From assembly GCF_900102425.1 (NCBI RefSeq), contig NZ_FNBT01000005.1:248001-312000 (forward strand): DNA of 64,000 nt, given 5' to 3'. This stretch comes from Blastococcus aurantiacus. GTDB taxonomy: Bacteria > Actinomycetota > Actinomycetes > Mycobacteriales > Geodermatophilaceae. Under the pieces are notes generated by a model that did not search any database, had not been told where the DNA came from, and worked only from the letters and a program-made list of their open reading frames with translations. Below are positions 44,848-53,720 of this stretch, piece by piece. Numbering within the stretch: position 1 is the stretch's first letter; every line of letters begins with the position of its first letter. Position numbers and translations under genes: made by a program.

Positions 44848-45306
44848 ATGAGCACCACCACGACCATGGCCGAGCTGCCCGGACTCGTCGGCACGGAGCT
44901 GGGCACCAGCGAGTGGTACGAGGTGACCCAGGAGCACGTGAACCTGTTCGCCGACGCGACCGGCGACCACCAGTGGATCCACGTCGACCCCGAGCGCGCC
45001 ACCAGGGAGAGCCCCTTCGGCGGGCCGATCGCCCACGGCTACCTGACGCTGTCGCTGCTGGTCCCGCTGTTCGGCGGCGTCCTGCGCGTGACCGACACCG
45101 TGATGGGCGTGAACTACGGCCTGAACAAGGTCCGCTTCCCCTCGCCGGTGCCGGTGGGCTCCAAGGTGCGGCTGACCGCGACCCTGGCGGGCATCGAGGA
45201 CATCGCCGGCGGCAAGCAGCTCACCTTCTCCTGCGTCATCGAGCGCGAGGGCGGCGACAAGCCGGTCTGCATCGCCGAGCCGGTGTACCGCTACTACGGC
45301 GGCTGA
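44848..45306 (+). CDS. MaoC-like (R)-specific enoyl-CoA hydratase
   Basis: 152 residues from ATG 44848; GGAGGA lies seven bases upstream. VTQEHVNLFADATGDHQWIHVDPERA contains the hydratase-2 motif (Asp and His), and SPFGGPIAHGYLTLSLLVPL the hot-dog helix. It hydrates enoyl-CoA in fatty-acid metabolism. A plus-strand LOG gene follows after 85 bases. Confidence 0.88.
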   Translation: MSTTTTMAELPGLVGTELGTSEWYEVTQEHVNLFADATGDHQWIHVDPERATRESPFGGPIAHGYLTLSLLVPLFGGVLRVTDTVMGVNYGLNKVRFPSPVPVGSKVRLTATLAGIEDIAGGKQLTFSCVIEREGGDKPVCIAEPVYRYYGG

Positions 45307-45391
45307 CGAGGGACCCCGTCCCTCTCGACCCTCGCACGCTCGGGCCGAGCCTCCGGACGGGGCCGAAGAACGATATGGAAGGTCGGTCTTG

Positions 45392-45964
45392 ATGCGCGTC
45401 GCCGTCTTCACCGGGTCGCACGCGGGGCCCGAGAACCACGCCCGGGCGGCGGCGGAGTTCGCCACCGGGCTGGCGCGGGCCGGTGTCGGAATCGTGTACG
45501 GCGGCGGCAAGGTCGGGCTGATGGGCGTCGTCGCCGATGCCGCACTGGCCGCCGGCGGCGAGGTCGTCGGCGTGATGCCGCAGCACCTGGTGGACGACGA
45601 GGTCGCGCACACCGGCCTGCCGCGGCTGGAGGTCGTGCAGACGATGCACGAGCGCAAGGCCGTGATGGCCGAGCTGGCCGACGCCTTCGTGGCGCTGCCG
45701 GGCGCGGCGGGCACCCTCGAGGAGCTGTTCGAGGCGTGGACCTGGGGGATGCTCGGCCTGCACGCCAAGCCGACGGCGCTGGTCGACGTCGACGGGTTCT
45801 GGCAGCCGCTGGTCGGCCAGCTGCGCCGCATGGTCGACGACGGCTACCTCGACGCCGCCCGGCTGGACGCCCTCGGCGTGGTGCACGATGCCGCGGAGCT
45901 GCTGCGGTTCGTGGAGGGCTACGAGCACCCCGCACGGAAGTGGTCGGCCCCGTCGTCGTCCTGA
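45392..45964 (+). CDS. LOG-family (TIGR00730) nucleotide phosphoribohydrolase
   Basis: 190 residues from ATG 45392, with GGAAGG upstream. RVAVFTGSHAGP, IVYGGGKVGLMGVVADAALAAGGEVVGVMP and MHERKAVMAELADAFVALPGAAGTLEELFEAW match cytokinin-activating LOG proteins. The usual PGGxGT motif is PGAAGT here: the second Gly is Ala, with Thr-x-x-E kept. In bacteria these enzymes release nucleobases from nucleoside 5'-monophosphates. Confidence 0.88.
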   Translation: MRVAVFTGSHAGPENHARAAAEFATGLARAGVGIVYGGGKVGLMGVVADAALAAGGEVVGVMPQHLVDDEVAHTGLPRLEVVQTMHERKAVMAELADAFVALPGAAGTLEELFEAWTWGMLGLHAKPTALVDVDGFWQPLVGQLRRMVDDGYLDAARLDALGVVHDAAELLRFVEGYEHPARKWSAPSSS

Positions 45965-45974
45965 CCTGACGCGC

Positions 45975-46032
45975 AGGGACTTCCTGCACAGAAAGTCCCT
46001 GGCGTAGGCCGGACTTCCGGTACCGAAAGTCG
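45975..46032. repeat. GGACTTCC hairpin pair (family B, first site)
   Basis: Two tandem hairpins: AGGGACTT...AAGTCCCT (45975-46000) and GGACTTCCGGTACCGAAAGT (46011-46030). They lie between the convergent LOG and OpuAB genes and probably terminate both. Confidence 0.8.
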
Positions 46033-46076
46033 CTGGGGTTGGCGCTGGCGGGCCCTGCCGGCCGAGGAGCGCGCCC

Positions 46077-47006
46077 TCAGCGGGCACTGAGGGCGGGCTC
46101 CTCCACGGGCCGGGTGGGCGTCGATTCGTCATCGGCGCCGGCCGATCGGCTGCGCCGGCGGGTGCCCAGCACCCGGGACAGCGCGGTCCGCTGCCCGAGG
46201 GCCCCCGTGAGCCGGTCGAGGTAGATGGCCAGCAGGACGACGGCGAGACCGCCCTCCACGCCCGCGGCGACGTCGAGCTGCGTCACCGCCCGCACCACCA
46301 CGGCACCGAGCCCGGCCGCGCCGAGCAGGCCCGCGGTGACCACCATGGACAGCGCCAGCATGATCACCTGGTTGATGCCGGCCATGATCGAGGGCAGCGC
46401 CAGCGGCAGCTGGACCTCCCGCAGGATCTGTCCCGGCCGGGCGCCGAAGGCCTGCGCGGCCTCGACGACCTCCCGGTCGACGTGCCGGATGCCGAGCTCG
46501 GTCAGCCGCACCCCCGGCGGGATGGCGAACAGGATCGTGGCCACCACGCCGGGGACGACGCCGACGCCGAAGAAGAAGACGGCGGGGATCAGGTAGACGA
46601 AGACCGGCGTCGTCTGCATGAAGTCCAGGACCGGCCGGACGGCGATGCTCACCGCCCGGTGCCGGGCCGCGAGGATCCCGACCGGGATGCCGATGGCCGC
46701 CGCGATCACCGCCGCGACCAGCACGAGCGCCAGGGTCTGCATGGTCTCGACCCACAGCTCCAGCGAGACCACGAGCAGGAACGCCGCCACCGCGTAGAGC
46801 GCCAGCCAGGGGCCGCGGACCAGCAGCGCGATGACCGCGAGGACCACCACCCAGACGACCGGCGCGGGCGAGGCCAGCACGTCGGTGAGCCGGTTCACCA
46901 CCGTGGACATGACCTCGGAGATGGCGTCGAACAGCCACGGCACCGTCGCGAGGAGCCAGTCGATGGCGTCGGCCACCCACCGGCCGATCGGCACGTGCGG
47001 GATCAC
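46077..47006 (-). CDS. Glycine betaine/proline ABC transporter permease (OpuAB/ProW-like)
   Basis: 309 residues. Six to seven TM helices with the permease cytoplasmic motif EAAQAFGARPGQILREVQLPLALPSIMAGINQVIMLALSMVVTAGLLGAAGLG (EAA loop about residues 183-203). GTG 47006 overlaps the stop of the ATPase gene (GTGA). The C-terminus is polar and Arg-rich. It forms the channel of the OpuA-type osmoprotectant importer. Confidence 0.9.
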   Translation of the reverse strand: MIPHVPIGRWVADAIDWLLATVPWLFDAISEVMSTVVNRLTDVLASPAPVVWVVVLAVIALLVRGPWLALYAVAAFLLVVSLELWVETMQTLALVLVAAVIAAAIGIPVGILAARHRAVSIAVRPVLDFMQTTPVFVYLIPAVFFFGVGVVPGVVATILFAIPPGVRLTELGIRHVDREVVEAAQAFGARPGQILREVQLPLALPSIMAGINQVIMLALSMVVTAGLLGAAGLGAVVVRAVTQLDVAAGVEGGLAVVLLAIYLDRLTGALGQRTALSRVLGTRRRSRSAGADDESTPTRPVEEPALSAR

Positions 47007-48208
47007 CGGGCACCTCCACGGACCGGGACGGCGGACAGCGCGTCCAGGACCGCGGCCCGCGGCACCACGCCGAGGAGCCGGCCGTCGTCGTCGACGACAC
47101 CGAGCGGCACGGGATGGCGGCCCAGCAGGTGCACGAAATCGACGACAGGGCGGTCGGCCGTCGTGCTGGCGTGCTCGGCCACCACGGACCGGTGGTCCAG
47201 GGTGGCGATCCCCTCCTGCAGCGCGCGGGCGAGCAGGTTGTCGCGCGCCACACCCACCACCCGACCGTCGTCGTCCAGGACGTAGACGCCGTTGGCCTCC
47301 GCCGTCCCCAGCGCCCGGAGCACGTCGGCCGCCGGGTCCCCGAGGTGGGCGGTCATCCGCGGTTCGCGCATCAGGTCGCCGGCGGTGAGCACCCGCGTGC
47401 GGTCGACGTCGGAGGTGAAGTCGGCGACGTAGTCGTCGGCGGGCGCGGAGATGATCTCCGGGCCGGTGCCGAGCTGGACGGTCCGGCCGTCCTTGAGCAT
47501 GAGGATGCGGTCGCCCAGCCGCATGGCCTCGTTGAGGTCGTGGGTGATGAACACGATGGTCTTGTGCAGCTCGGACTGCAGCTGCTCCAGCAGGTCCTGC
47601 ATGTCGCGGCGGATCAGCGGGTCCAGCGCGGAGAACGGCTCGTCCATGAGCAGCACCTCGGAGTCGGCGGCCAGCGCGCGGGCCAGGCCCACGCGCTGGC
47701 GCATGCCGCCGGACAGCTCGTCGGGCCGGGCCTCGGCCCGATCGAGCAGCCCCACCGTGCGCAGCGCCCAGTCCGCCCGCTCGCGCTGCTCGGCGGCGCC
47801 CACCCCGCGGATCTTGAGCGCGTACGCGGCGTTCTCCCGCACCGAGCGGTGCGGGAGCAGCGCGAAGTGCTGGAAGACCATGCTCATCTTCTCGTTGCGC
47901 ACCTGCCGCAGCTGCTCGTCGTCCAGACCGCGCAGATCCCGGCCGTCGACCTCGACCGTGCCGGCGCTGGGCTCGATCAGCCGGTTGAGCAGGCGCACCA
48001 GCGTCGACTTGCCCGAGCCCGACAGCCCCATGATCACGAAGAGCTCACCGCGTCCCACGGAGAAGCTGACGTCGTGCACCGCGAGCGTTGCCCCGGTCCG
48101 TCGCTGGATCTCGTCGCGACCGAGCCCCTCGGAGGCCAGCCGCAGCGCGTCGGCCTCCCGGGCTCCGAAGACCTTGGTCAGCCCGGTCACCTGCAGCACC
48201 GGGGTCAC
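47003..48208 (-). CDS. Glycine betaine/proline ABC transporter ATP-binding protein (OpuAA/ProV-like)
   Basis: 401 residues from GTG 48208. Walker A GLSGSGKST, signature LSGGMRQRVGLARAL, Walker B VLLMDEPFSALD and H-loop THD are present. MVFQHFALLPHRSV is the OpuAA Q-loop region. Residues about 280-400 form a pair of CBS domains (LMREPRMTAHLGDPAADVLRAL, then VDFVHLLGRHPVPLGVV), which in OpuA sense ionic strength. It starts two bases before the stop of the binding-protein gene ends and overlaps the permease. Confidence 0.92.
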   Translation of the reverse strand: MTPVLQVTGLTKVFGAREADALRLASEGLGRDEIQRRTGATLAVHDVSFSVGRGELFVIMGLSGSGKSTLVRLLNRLIEPSAGTVEVDGRDLRGLDDEQLRQVRNEKMSMVFQHFALLPHRSVRENAAYALKIRGVGAAEQRERADWALRTVGLLDRAEARPDELSGGMRQRVGLARALAADSEVLLMDEPFSALDPLIRRDMQDLLEQLQSELHKTIVFITHDLNEAMRLGDRILMLKDGRTVQLGTGPEIISAPADDYVADFTSDVDRTRVLTAGDLMREPRMTAHLGDPAADVLRALGTAEANGVYVLDDDGRVVGVARDNLLARALQEGIATLDHRSVVAEHASTTADRPVVDFVHLLGRHPVPLGVVDDDGRLLGVVPRAAVLDALSAVPVRGGAR

Positions 48209-48210
48209 GG

Positions 48211-49161
48211 TCAGCCGATCCACTCGTCGATCTCGTCGCTGTGGTCGTCCACCCACTGGCGCGCGACGGTGCTCACGTCCTCGCCGTCCACGTCGACGGC
48301 CTTCTGCATCTCCTCCATCTCCTCGACGGAGATGCGGAGCTTCTCGAGCAGGGCGACGAAGTCCGGCGCCTCCTCCTGGAGCTCCTTGCTGGCGGCGATG
48401 TTGGCGCTGTAGGAGGGCATCGCGCAGGCGCCGTCGCCGGTCGTCAGGCACCCGTCGCTGTAGGGCGTGGGCTCCTCCAGCTGCACCATGTCGTACTGCG
48501 CGAACACCGCGGCCGGGTGGTACAGGTACAGGACGATCGGCTCCTCGCGGCCGTAGGAGTTCTTCAGCTGCGCGAGCTCCGCCGCCTCGCTGGAGACGAC
48601 CTGCTCGAGCGTGATCCCGTAGCCGTCGAGACGCTTCCGGTTCTGCTCGGTGGTGATGTATCCGGGGTCTGCGTCGTAGAACTTGTTCCCGAGCTCGTCG
48701 GCGTAGTCGTTCAGCTGGTCGACGCTGGTCAGACCCTCAAGCGGCCCGCCGGGCTCCACCGCGTAGGCCGGGACGAACCAGCCCTGCGCGGCCTCGCCGT
48801 AGGTCTCCGACACGATGTCGACCTGCTCGGCGGCCTTGTCGGCGAGCTCCTGCTGGTTGGGGAGCGCGACCTCGGTCAGCAGGTCGATGTCCCCGCGCTG
48901 GGCGCCGGTCCAGGCGGCGGCGGGGTCGAGCTGCGTGGTCGCCAGGGAGGCGACACCCAGGTCGGGATGGTCGGCGGCGATCTCGCTGAGGATGCCGTTG
49001 GTCAGGCCGGCGGCGGTCCAGCTGAACTGCGCGGCCTGGACGGTGATCCCGTCGCCGCTGCCGCCGGCGCCCTCCTCGGCGGTGCAGGCGGCGACCGAAG
49101 CGGTCAGGAGGGCGGCCAGAGCCACCGCGGACGCCCGGGGGCGGAGGTTCGTGGGCAGCAT
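48211..49161 (-). CDS. Glycine betaine-type substrate-binding lipoprotein (OpuAC/ProX-like)
   Basis: 316 residues. Signal peptide SAVALAALLTASVAAC ends in a lipobox Cys. The mature part (VQAAQFSWTAAGLTNGILSEIAADHPDLGVASLATTQLDPAAAWTGAQRGDIDLLTEVALP ...) follows the OpuAC fold, with aromatic residues such as Trp/Tyr in EIFLYLYHPAAVFAQYDMV-like positions that could cage a quaternary amine. It is the first gene of the operon, so the order is binding protein, ATPase, permease. Confidence 0.88.
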   Translation of the reverse strand: MLPTNLRPRASAVALAALLTASVAACTAEEGAGGSGDGITVQAAQFSWTAAGLTNGILSEIAADHPDLGVASLATTQLDPAAAWTGAQRGDIDLLTEVALPNQQELADKAAEQVDIVSETYGEAAQGWFVPAYAVEPGGPLEGLTSVDQLNDYADELGNKFYDADPGYITTEQNRKRLDGYGITLEQVVSSEAAELAQLKNSYGREEPIVLYLYHPAAVFAQYDMVQLEEPTPYSDGCLTTGDGACAMPSYSANIAASKELQEEAPDFVALLEKLRISVEEMEEMQKAVDVDGEDVSTVARQWVDDHSDEIDEWIG

Positions 49162-49440
49162 GGATCTTCTCTCGTCGAGGCGCCGGAGCCTGCGGCAGCC
49201 GGTCGTCGTTCATCGCGCGGAAACCCTCCGGCTCCACGGGGGAAGCCTGCAGCATGCCGCGCGTTCGGCACAGCGTCTCGCGTTTCGGGCGCACATGCAG
49301 GTCAGACGCGTACCGGATCCTCCGCCCGGTCACCCCGAAGAGTGACCGGGCGGAGATGTCGTCGCAAGACCCCTCGACCCCCGCACGCTCGGGGGAGCCT
49401 TGGGACGGCGGCCGGGGCGAGAAGCCGTAGCGTCGGCGCG

Positions 49441-50556
49441 GTGGAGCACTGGGACGTCGTCGTCGTGGGCGCCGGGCCGGCCGGTGCCGCATCCGCGCTG
49501 GCCGCCCGCCGGGCCGCGCCGGCCACCCGCGTCCTGCTGCTGGACCGCGCCGACTTCCCCCGCGACAAGGTCTGCGGCGACGGCATCGCCCCCGAGGCGC
49601 TCGACGTGCTGCAACGGCTCGGCGTGGAGCCGGCAGTGCTCACCGACGGCTTCGCCCCCGTCCCGCGGCTGGGCATGCGCTCCCCCGGCGGAGCGGCCGT
49701 GGAGCGCACGATGCACCGCCCCGCGCACACCGTGCCCCGGCAGGTGCTCGACGCCCGGATCGTCGACGCCGCCCTCGCCGCGGGCGCGGAGCTCCGCCGC
49801 CACCAGGTCCGGCGGCTGACCGACGACGGCCGACGCGTGGTGATCGACGGCGAGCTGAGCGCCGACGTCGTCATCGGTGCCGACGGCGCGGAGTCCGTCG
49901 TCCGCCGGGGGCTGGGCCTGGCGCCCAACCGGCCCGACCGGATGGCGGTCGCACTGCGCGGCTACGCGCCGGAGCTGCCCGGCCAGCGCGGGGTGCAGGT
50001 GATCGCGACGACCGAGCAGCGGTGGCCGGCCTACGCGTGGTCGTTCCCGCTCGGCGACGGCCGGGCCAACGTCGGCTACGGGGAGCTGGTCTCGGCCGGT
50101 GCCAGCCGGACGGCGCTGACCGAGGGCCTGCACCGGTTGCTGCCCGGCGTCGAGCCCGACGGCCTGCGCGCGCACCGGCTGCCGCTGTCCACCCAGCGCC
50201 CCCGCCAGCCCGACGGTCGGGTGCTGCTGGCCGGCGACGCCGCGTCGCTGATCAACCCCCTGACCGGCGAGGGGATCTTCTACGCCGTCCTGTCGGGTGC
50301 CCTCGCCGGCGCCGCGGCGGTCGCCGGCGCCACGGCGGGGCAGGCCTACCGGCGGGCGCTGCACCGGCGGCTGGGCCGGCACCTGCGGCACTCGTCGGCC
50401 GCGTCGCTGCTGAGCCGGTGGCCGCGGATCATGGACGCCGCCTTCCGGGCGGCCGCGGCCGATCAACGCGTCTTCGACGACGTCGTCGACCTGGGGCTGG
50501 CCGACGGCCGGCTCACCCTGCCGACCCTCGCCGCCGCGGCCCGCCGCCTCCGCTGA
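49441..50556 (+). CDS. Geranylgeranyl reductase family FAD oxidoreductase
   Basis: 371 residues from GTG 49441. The N-terminal dinucleotide site is DVVVVGAGPAGAASALAARR, followed by the family motif DKVCGDGIAPEAL. GADGAESVVRRGLG and VLLAGDAASLINPLTGEGIFYAVLSG are the second FAD-binding motifs. The family reduces isoprenoid double bonds, for example in the menaquinone side chain or archaeal-type lipids. Convergent with the phosphatase genes. Confidence 0.88.
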   Translation: MEHWDVVVVGAGPAGAASALAARRAAPATRVLLLDRADFPRDKVCGDGIAPEALDVLQRLGVEPAVLTDGFAPVPRLGMRSPGGAAVERTMHRPAHTVPRQVLDARIVDAALAAGAELRRHQVRRLTDDGRRVVIDGELSADVVIGADGAESVVRRGLGLAPNRPDRMAVALRGYAPELPGQRGVQVIATTEQRWPAYAWSFPLGDGRANVGYGELVSAGASRTALTEGLHRLLPGVEPDGLRAHRLPLSTQRPRQPDGRVLLAGDAASLINPLTGEGIFYAVLSGALAGAAAVAGATAGQAYRRALHRRLGRHLRHSSAASLLSRWPRIMDAAFRAAAADQRVFDDVVDLGLADGRLTLPTLAAAARRLR

Positions 50557-50567
50557 CGGACCGCCGT

Positions 50568-50630
50568 CCCGGGACTTCCGGTACAGGAAGTCCCGGGAGG
50601 TCCGGGGACTTCCTGCACCGGAGGTCCCCG
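50568..50630. repeat. GGACTTCC hairpin pair (family B, second site)
   Basis: CCCGGGACTTCC...GGAAGTCCCGGG (50568-50597) is a perfect 12-bp stem with a six-base loop. CGGGGACTTCC...GGAGGTCCCCG (50603-50630) is the second hairpin. They end just before the stops of two convergent genes. Confidence 0.85.
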
Positions 50631-50633
50631 GGG

Positions 50634-51923
50634 TCAGCGGGAGACGGGGAGACGGGTGAACGCCGACGTGCGGGCGGTCCCGTCGTAGCCGCCACGCGGG
50701 GCGCCCAGGCCGAACAGCGCGCCGACGGTCGGTGCGACGTCGAGGGTGCGGGCCGGCTCGCTGCGGACGACACCGCGGCGCACCGCCGGGTGCCCGCCGG
50801 AGACCAGGAACGGGATCGGCTCGGTCACGGGGTGCCCGTGGTTGCCCGGGATCGGGTTGGACAGCGCAGTGGTGTCGCTGAACCGCCAGCCGGCCCGCGC
50901 GAAGCAGACCAGGTCGCCCGCCTCGGCGCCGAGGCGCAGCTGGTCCGGACGCTGCACCGACAGCACGCCGGGGTGGGCACGGACCAGGCGGCGGATCTCG
51001 TCCAGGGCGGCGGTCCGGCGGTTCGCCCGACCGGTCCAGTACAGCAGGTCGGCGCCGCCGTTCTGGGCGATCTGCAGGTGGTCCCGCAGGTCCGGGCGGC
51101 CGCTGAGGATCTGCGCCACGGACACGACGTTCGTGACCAGCGACCAGTCCATCGAGTGGTCGGCCAGGGCGATGACGACGCTCCGGTTCCAGCGGCCGGT
51201 GCGCCTCAGGTGCTCGACGAAGCGGCCGACCTGCAGGTCGCTGGACACCAGCGCCGCCGTGCGGGCCGCCTGCAGCACCGGTCCGGTCAGATCGCTGTGC
51301 CCGACGCGGTCGACGTCGCCGAGGTTCACGAACAGCAGGTTCGGGTCGAACCGGTCCACCATCGCGATGGCGGCGTCCACGGTGAACGCGTCGGGGGCGT
51401 GCCCGGTGACCGGCAGCACCGGCTTCGGCTCCCAGCGGTGGGTGGCCCGCCCGCCGAAGATGCCGAACAGGTACTCCTTGGACAGCACCGTCCCGGTGGT
51501 GGCGCCTCGCGCGTTCAGCCGCTCGATCACCGTCGGGAAGCGCAGGTCGCTCGGCCGGTCGAGGTCACGGACCACGCCCTCGCGGCGGTCGAACACCGAG
51601 TTGGCCGGGACGCCGGACCGGTCGGGCCGGACACCGGTCATCATCATCACGTGGTAGGGGATGGTCTCCATCACCGGCAGCGACCGGGCGTTGGCGAACC
51701 AGGTGCCCTCCCGCCGCAGCCTGGACAGCTGCGGCATCAGCAGCGGCTCGACCTCCGCCGGGTTGGCGCCGTCCACCACGAGCACGTAGACGCGCAGGTC
51801 GGGACGCCGCGTCGCGAGGGCCGGCTGCGCGCCGACCGCCGTCGACAGCACGATCGCCGCACCTCCGGCGGCACCGACCTGGAGGAAGCGACGCCGGTCG
51901 AGCTGCGTCGTCCGCGGGTTCAC
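50634..51923 (-). CDS. Tat-exported alkaline phosphatase superfamily protein
   Basis: 429 residues from GTG 51923, overlapping the stop of phoD (GTGA). A Tat signal with RRRFLQVGAAGGAAIVLSTAVGAQPALA is followed by VYVLVVDGANPAEVEPLLMPQLSRLRREGTWFANARSLPVMETIPYHVMMMTGVRPDRSGVPAN, the type I phosphodiesterase/nucleotide pyrophosphatase start. NLGDVDRVGHSD and VIALADHSMDW give the metal His/Asp ligands. It acts outside the cytoplasm on phosphomonoesters or diesters. Confidence 0.85.
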   Translation of the reverse strand: MNPRTTQLDRRRFLQVGAAGGAAIVLSTAVGAQPALATRRPDLRVYVLVVDGANPAEVEPLLMPQLSRLRREGTWFANARSLPVMETIPYHVMMMTGVRPDRSGVPANSVFDRREGVVRDLDRPSDLRFPTVIERLNARGATTGTVLSKEYLFGIFGGRATHRWEPKPVLPVTGHAPDAFTVDAAIAMVDRFDPNLLFVNLGDVDRVGHSDLTGPVLQAARTAALVSSDLQVGRFVEHLRRTGRWNRSVVIALADHSMDWSLVTNVVSVAQILSGRPDLRDHLQIAQNGGADLLYWTGRANRRTAALDEIRRLVRAHPGVLSVQRPDQLRLGAEAGDLVCFARAGWRFSDTTALSNPIPGNHGHPVTEPIPFLVSGGHPAVRRGVVRSEPARTLDVAPTVGALFGLGAPRGGYDGTARTSAFTRLPVSR

Positions 51924-53599
51924 ACGAGCCTCCTCGGCGCCGGCTCGACCTTCTGCGTCCCCGCGCGCACGCGGTAGGACACCGAGTGCACCGCCGCCGC
52001 GTTCGGGTCCGTGCGGTCGGTGAGGACGTACCAGTCCATCTGCGCTCCTGCCGGGGTCACCTGGAGCACGGAGAAGCCGTGCGAGTCGAAGTCCAGGTAC
52101 CTGATGTGCGGGTTGCTCGCCTTGAACGCCGTCTCCACCGCCCGCGACGTCGTGCGCGGCGGCGAGTTCGTGATGTCGTCGAGGTTGTCGCTGGTCACCG
52201 ACGTGCAGACGAGCTCGACCCCGACGCTGTTGCCGTTCACCGGGTACGTCAGGCCGTCGATGGGCAGGTCGCAGGCCCAGCCGGAGTGGATGTCGCCGGT
52301 GAGGAAGACGGTGTCGCGGATGCCGCGGTCGCGCAGGTGGCCCAGCACCCTCGCCCGCTCGACGGGGTAGCCGTCCCACTGGTCGACGTTGTACGGCACC
52401 CCCTGCACCGGGGGCAGGGGCGCGTCGACGAGGGTGCTGATCCCGTCGGCCAGCCGGGTGTCCAGCGCGTTCGGGAACCGCACGGGCGTGATCATCACCG
52501 GGTTGCCGACCAGCTTCCACTGCACCTGGCGGTCGGCCAGGCCGTCGAGCAGGAACCGGAACTGCTCGCGGCCGGTGATCGTCCGGTCCGGGTCACCCAG
52601 CGCGGGGTCGACCGGCGAGCCGACCTGCTCGTCGCGGTAGGTGCGCAGGTCGAGCATCGACAGGCTCGCCAGCCGGCCGAACCGCAGGCGGCGGTACAGC
52701 CGGCCGCCCGCCTCGTAGCGCACCGGCATCCACTCCGCGTACGCCCGCTGCGCGAACGACCGGCGCCGTCGCCACTCCCCCTCGGCACCGGCCGTGTGGT
52801 TCTCGGCCCCTCCGGCCCAGGCGTCGTTGGCCGACTCGTGGTCGTCCCAAGTCACCACCCATGGCGCCACGGCGTGCAGCGCCTGCAGGTCCGGGTCGGT
52901 CTTGTACTGGCCGTGCCGCCGCCGGTAGTCGGCCAGCGCGGTCATCTCGCGCGGCGGGTCGTGCGGGCGGACGACGACGTCGCGCGCCTGGTACTCCCCC
53001 GGCGCGTACTCGTACAGGTAGTCGCCCAGGTGCAGGACGAGGTCGAGGTCCCGCCGCTCGGCGAGGTGCCGGTAGGCGGTGAACCAGCCCGCCTGCCAGT
53101 TCGCGCAGGACACGACGGCCATGCGCAGCCGCGGAGTTGCGGCGGAGTGCGCGGGCGCGGTGCGGGTCCGGCCGACCGGGGACGTCGACCCCTGGCAGCG
53201 GAACCGGTACCAGTACCAGGTGCCGGGGGTCAGCCGCGTGGCGTCGACCTTGACGGTGTGGTCGCGGTCGGGTCCGGTGCGCACGGTGCCGCTGCGCACG
53301 ATCCTGCGGAACTGCGCGTCGGCGGCCACCTCCCAGGTCACGTCGACGACCGGGCCACGGCCGGTCCCGGGGTCGTCGCCGGGCCGCGGGGTGACGCGGG
53401 TCCAGAGGACGACGGCGTCGGGCAGCGGGTCACCCGAGGCGACGCCGTGGTGGAAGCGCGGCCGGGACTGCCCGGGCGGCGTGCGCGGCGGGGTCGCCCC
53501 GGCCCGGGAGGGGACCGCGGCCACGGCTGCTCCGGCACCTGCGGCGGCGCCCAGCTGCAGGGCTGTGCGTCGGGGGAACGGTGCGGACGGCTCGGTCAC
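51920..53599 (-). CDS. phoD: PhoD-family alkaline phosphatase/phosphodiesterase
   Basis: 559 residues from GTG 53599. Tat signal PRRTALQLGAAAGAGAAVAAVPSRA. An N-terminal PhoD_N Ig-like domain (FHHGVASGDPLPDAVVLWTRVTP) precedes the calcineurin-like domain: VVSCANWQAGWFTAYRHLAERRDLDLVLHLGDYLYEY, VVTWDDHESANDAW and FLTGDIHSGWA. PhoD requires Fe3+ and Ca2+ and releases phosphate from phosphodiesters. Pairing with a second phosphatase in one coupled operon suggests phosphate scavenging. No clear PHO box was identified by eye. Confidence 0.92.
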   Translation of the reverse strand: MTEPSAPFPRRTALQLGAAAGAGAAVAAVPSRAGATPPRTPPGQSRPRFHHGVASGDPLPDAVVLWTRVTPRPGDDPGTGRGPVVDVTWEVAADAQFRRIVRSGTVRTGPDRDHTVKVDATRLTPGTWYWYRFRCQGSTSPVGRTRTAPAHSAATPRLRMAVVSCANWQAGWFTAYRHLAERRDLDLVLHLGDYLYEYAPGEYQARDVVVRPHDPPREMTALADYRRRHGQYKTDPDLQALHAVAPWVVTWDDHESANDAWAGGAENHTAGAEGEWRRRRSFAQRAYAEWMPVRYEAGGRLYRRLRFGRLASLSMLDLRTYRDEQVGSPVDPALGDPDRTITGREQFRFLLDGLADRQVQWKLVGNPVMITPVRFPNALDTRLADGISTLVDAPLPPVQGVPYNVDQWDGYPVERARVLGHLRDRGIRDTVFLTGDIHSGWACDLPIDGLTYPVNGNSVGVELVCTSVTSDNLDDITNSPPRTTSRAVETAFKASNPHIRYLDFDSHGFSVLQVTPAGAQMDWYVLTDRTDPNAAAVHSVSYRVRAGTQKVEPAPRRLV

Positions 53600-53720
53600 A
53601 TCCTGACCATCGAGGGTCGCGACCTCCGGTGACGGCGTTCTGCGGACTGTTCACCGACCGTTCCCCGACGGGTCGACGGGCGCGCCGTCCCCGGCCCACC
53701 CGGGAGGAGAGGCTGCCGGC

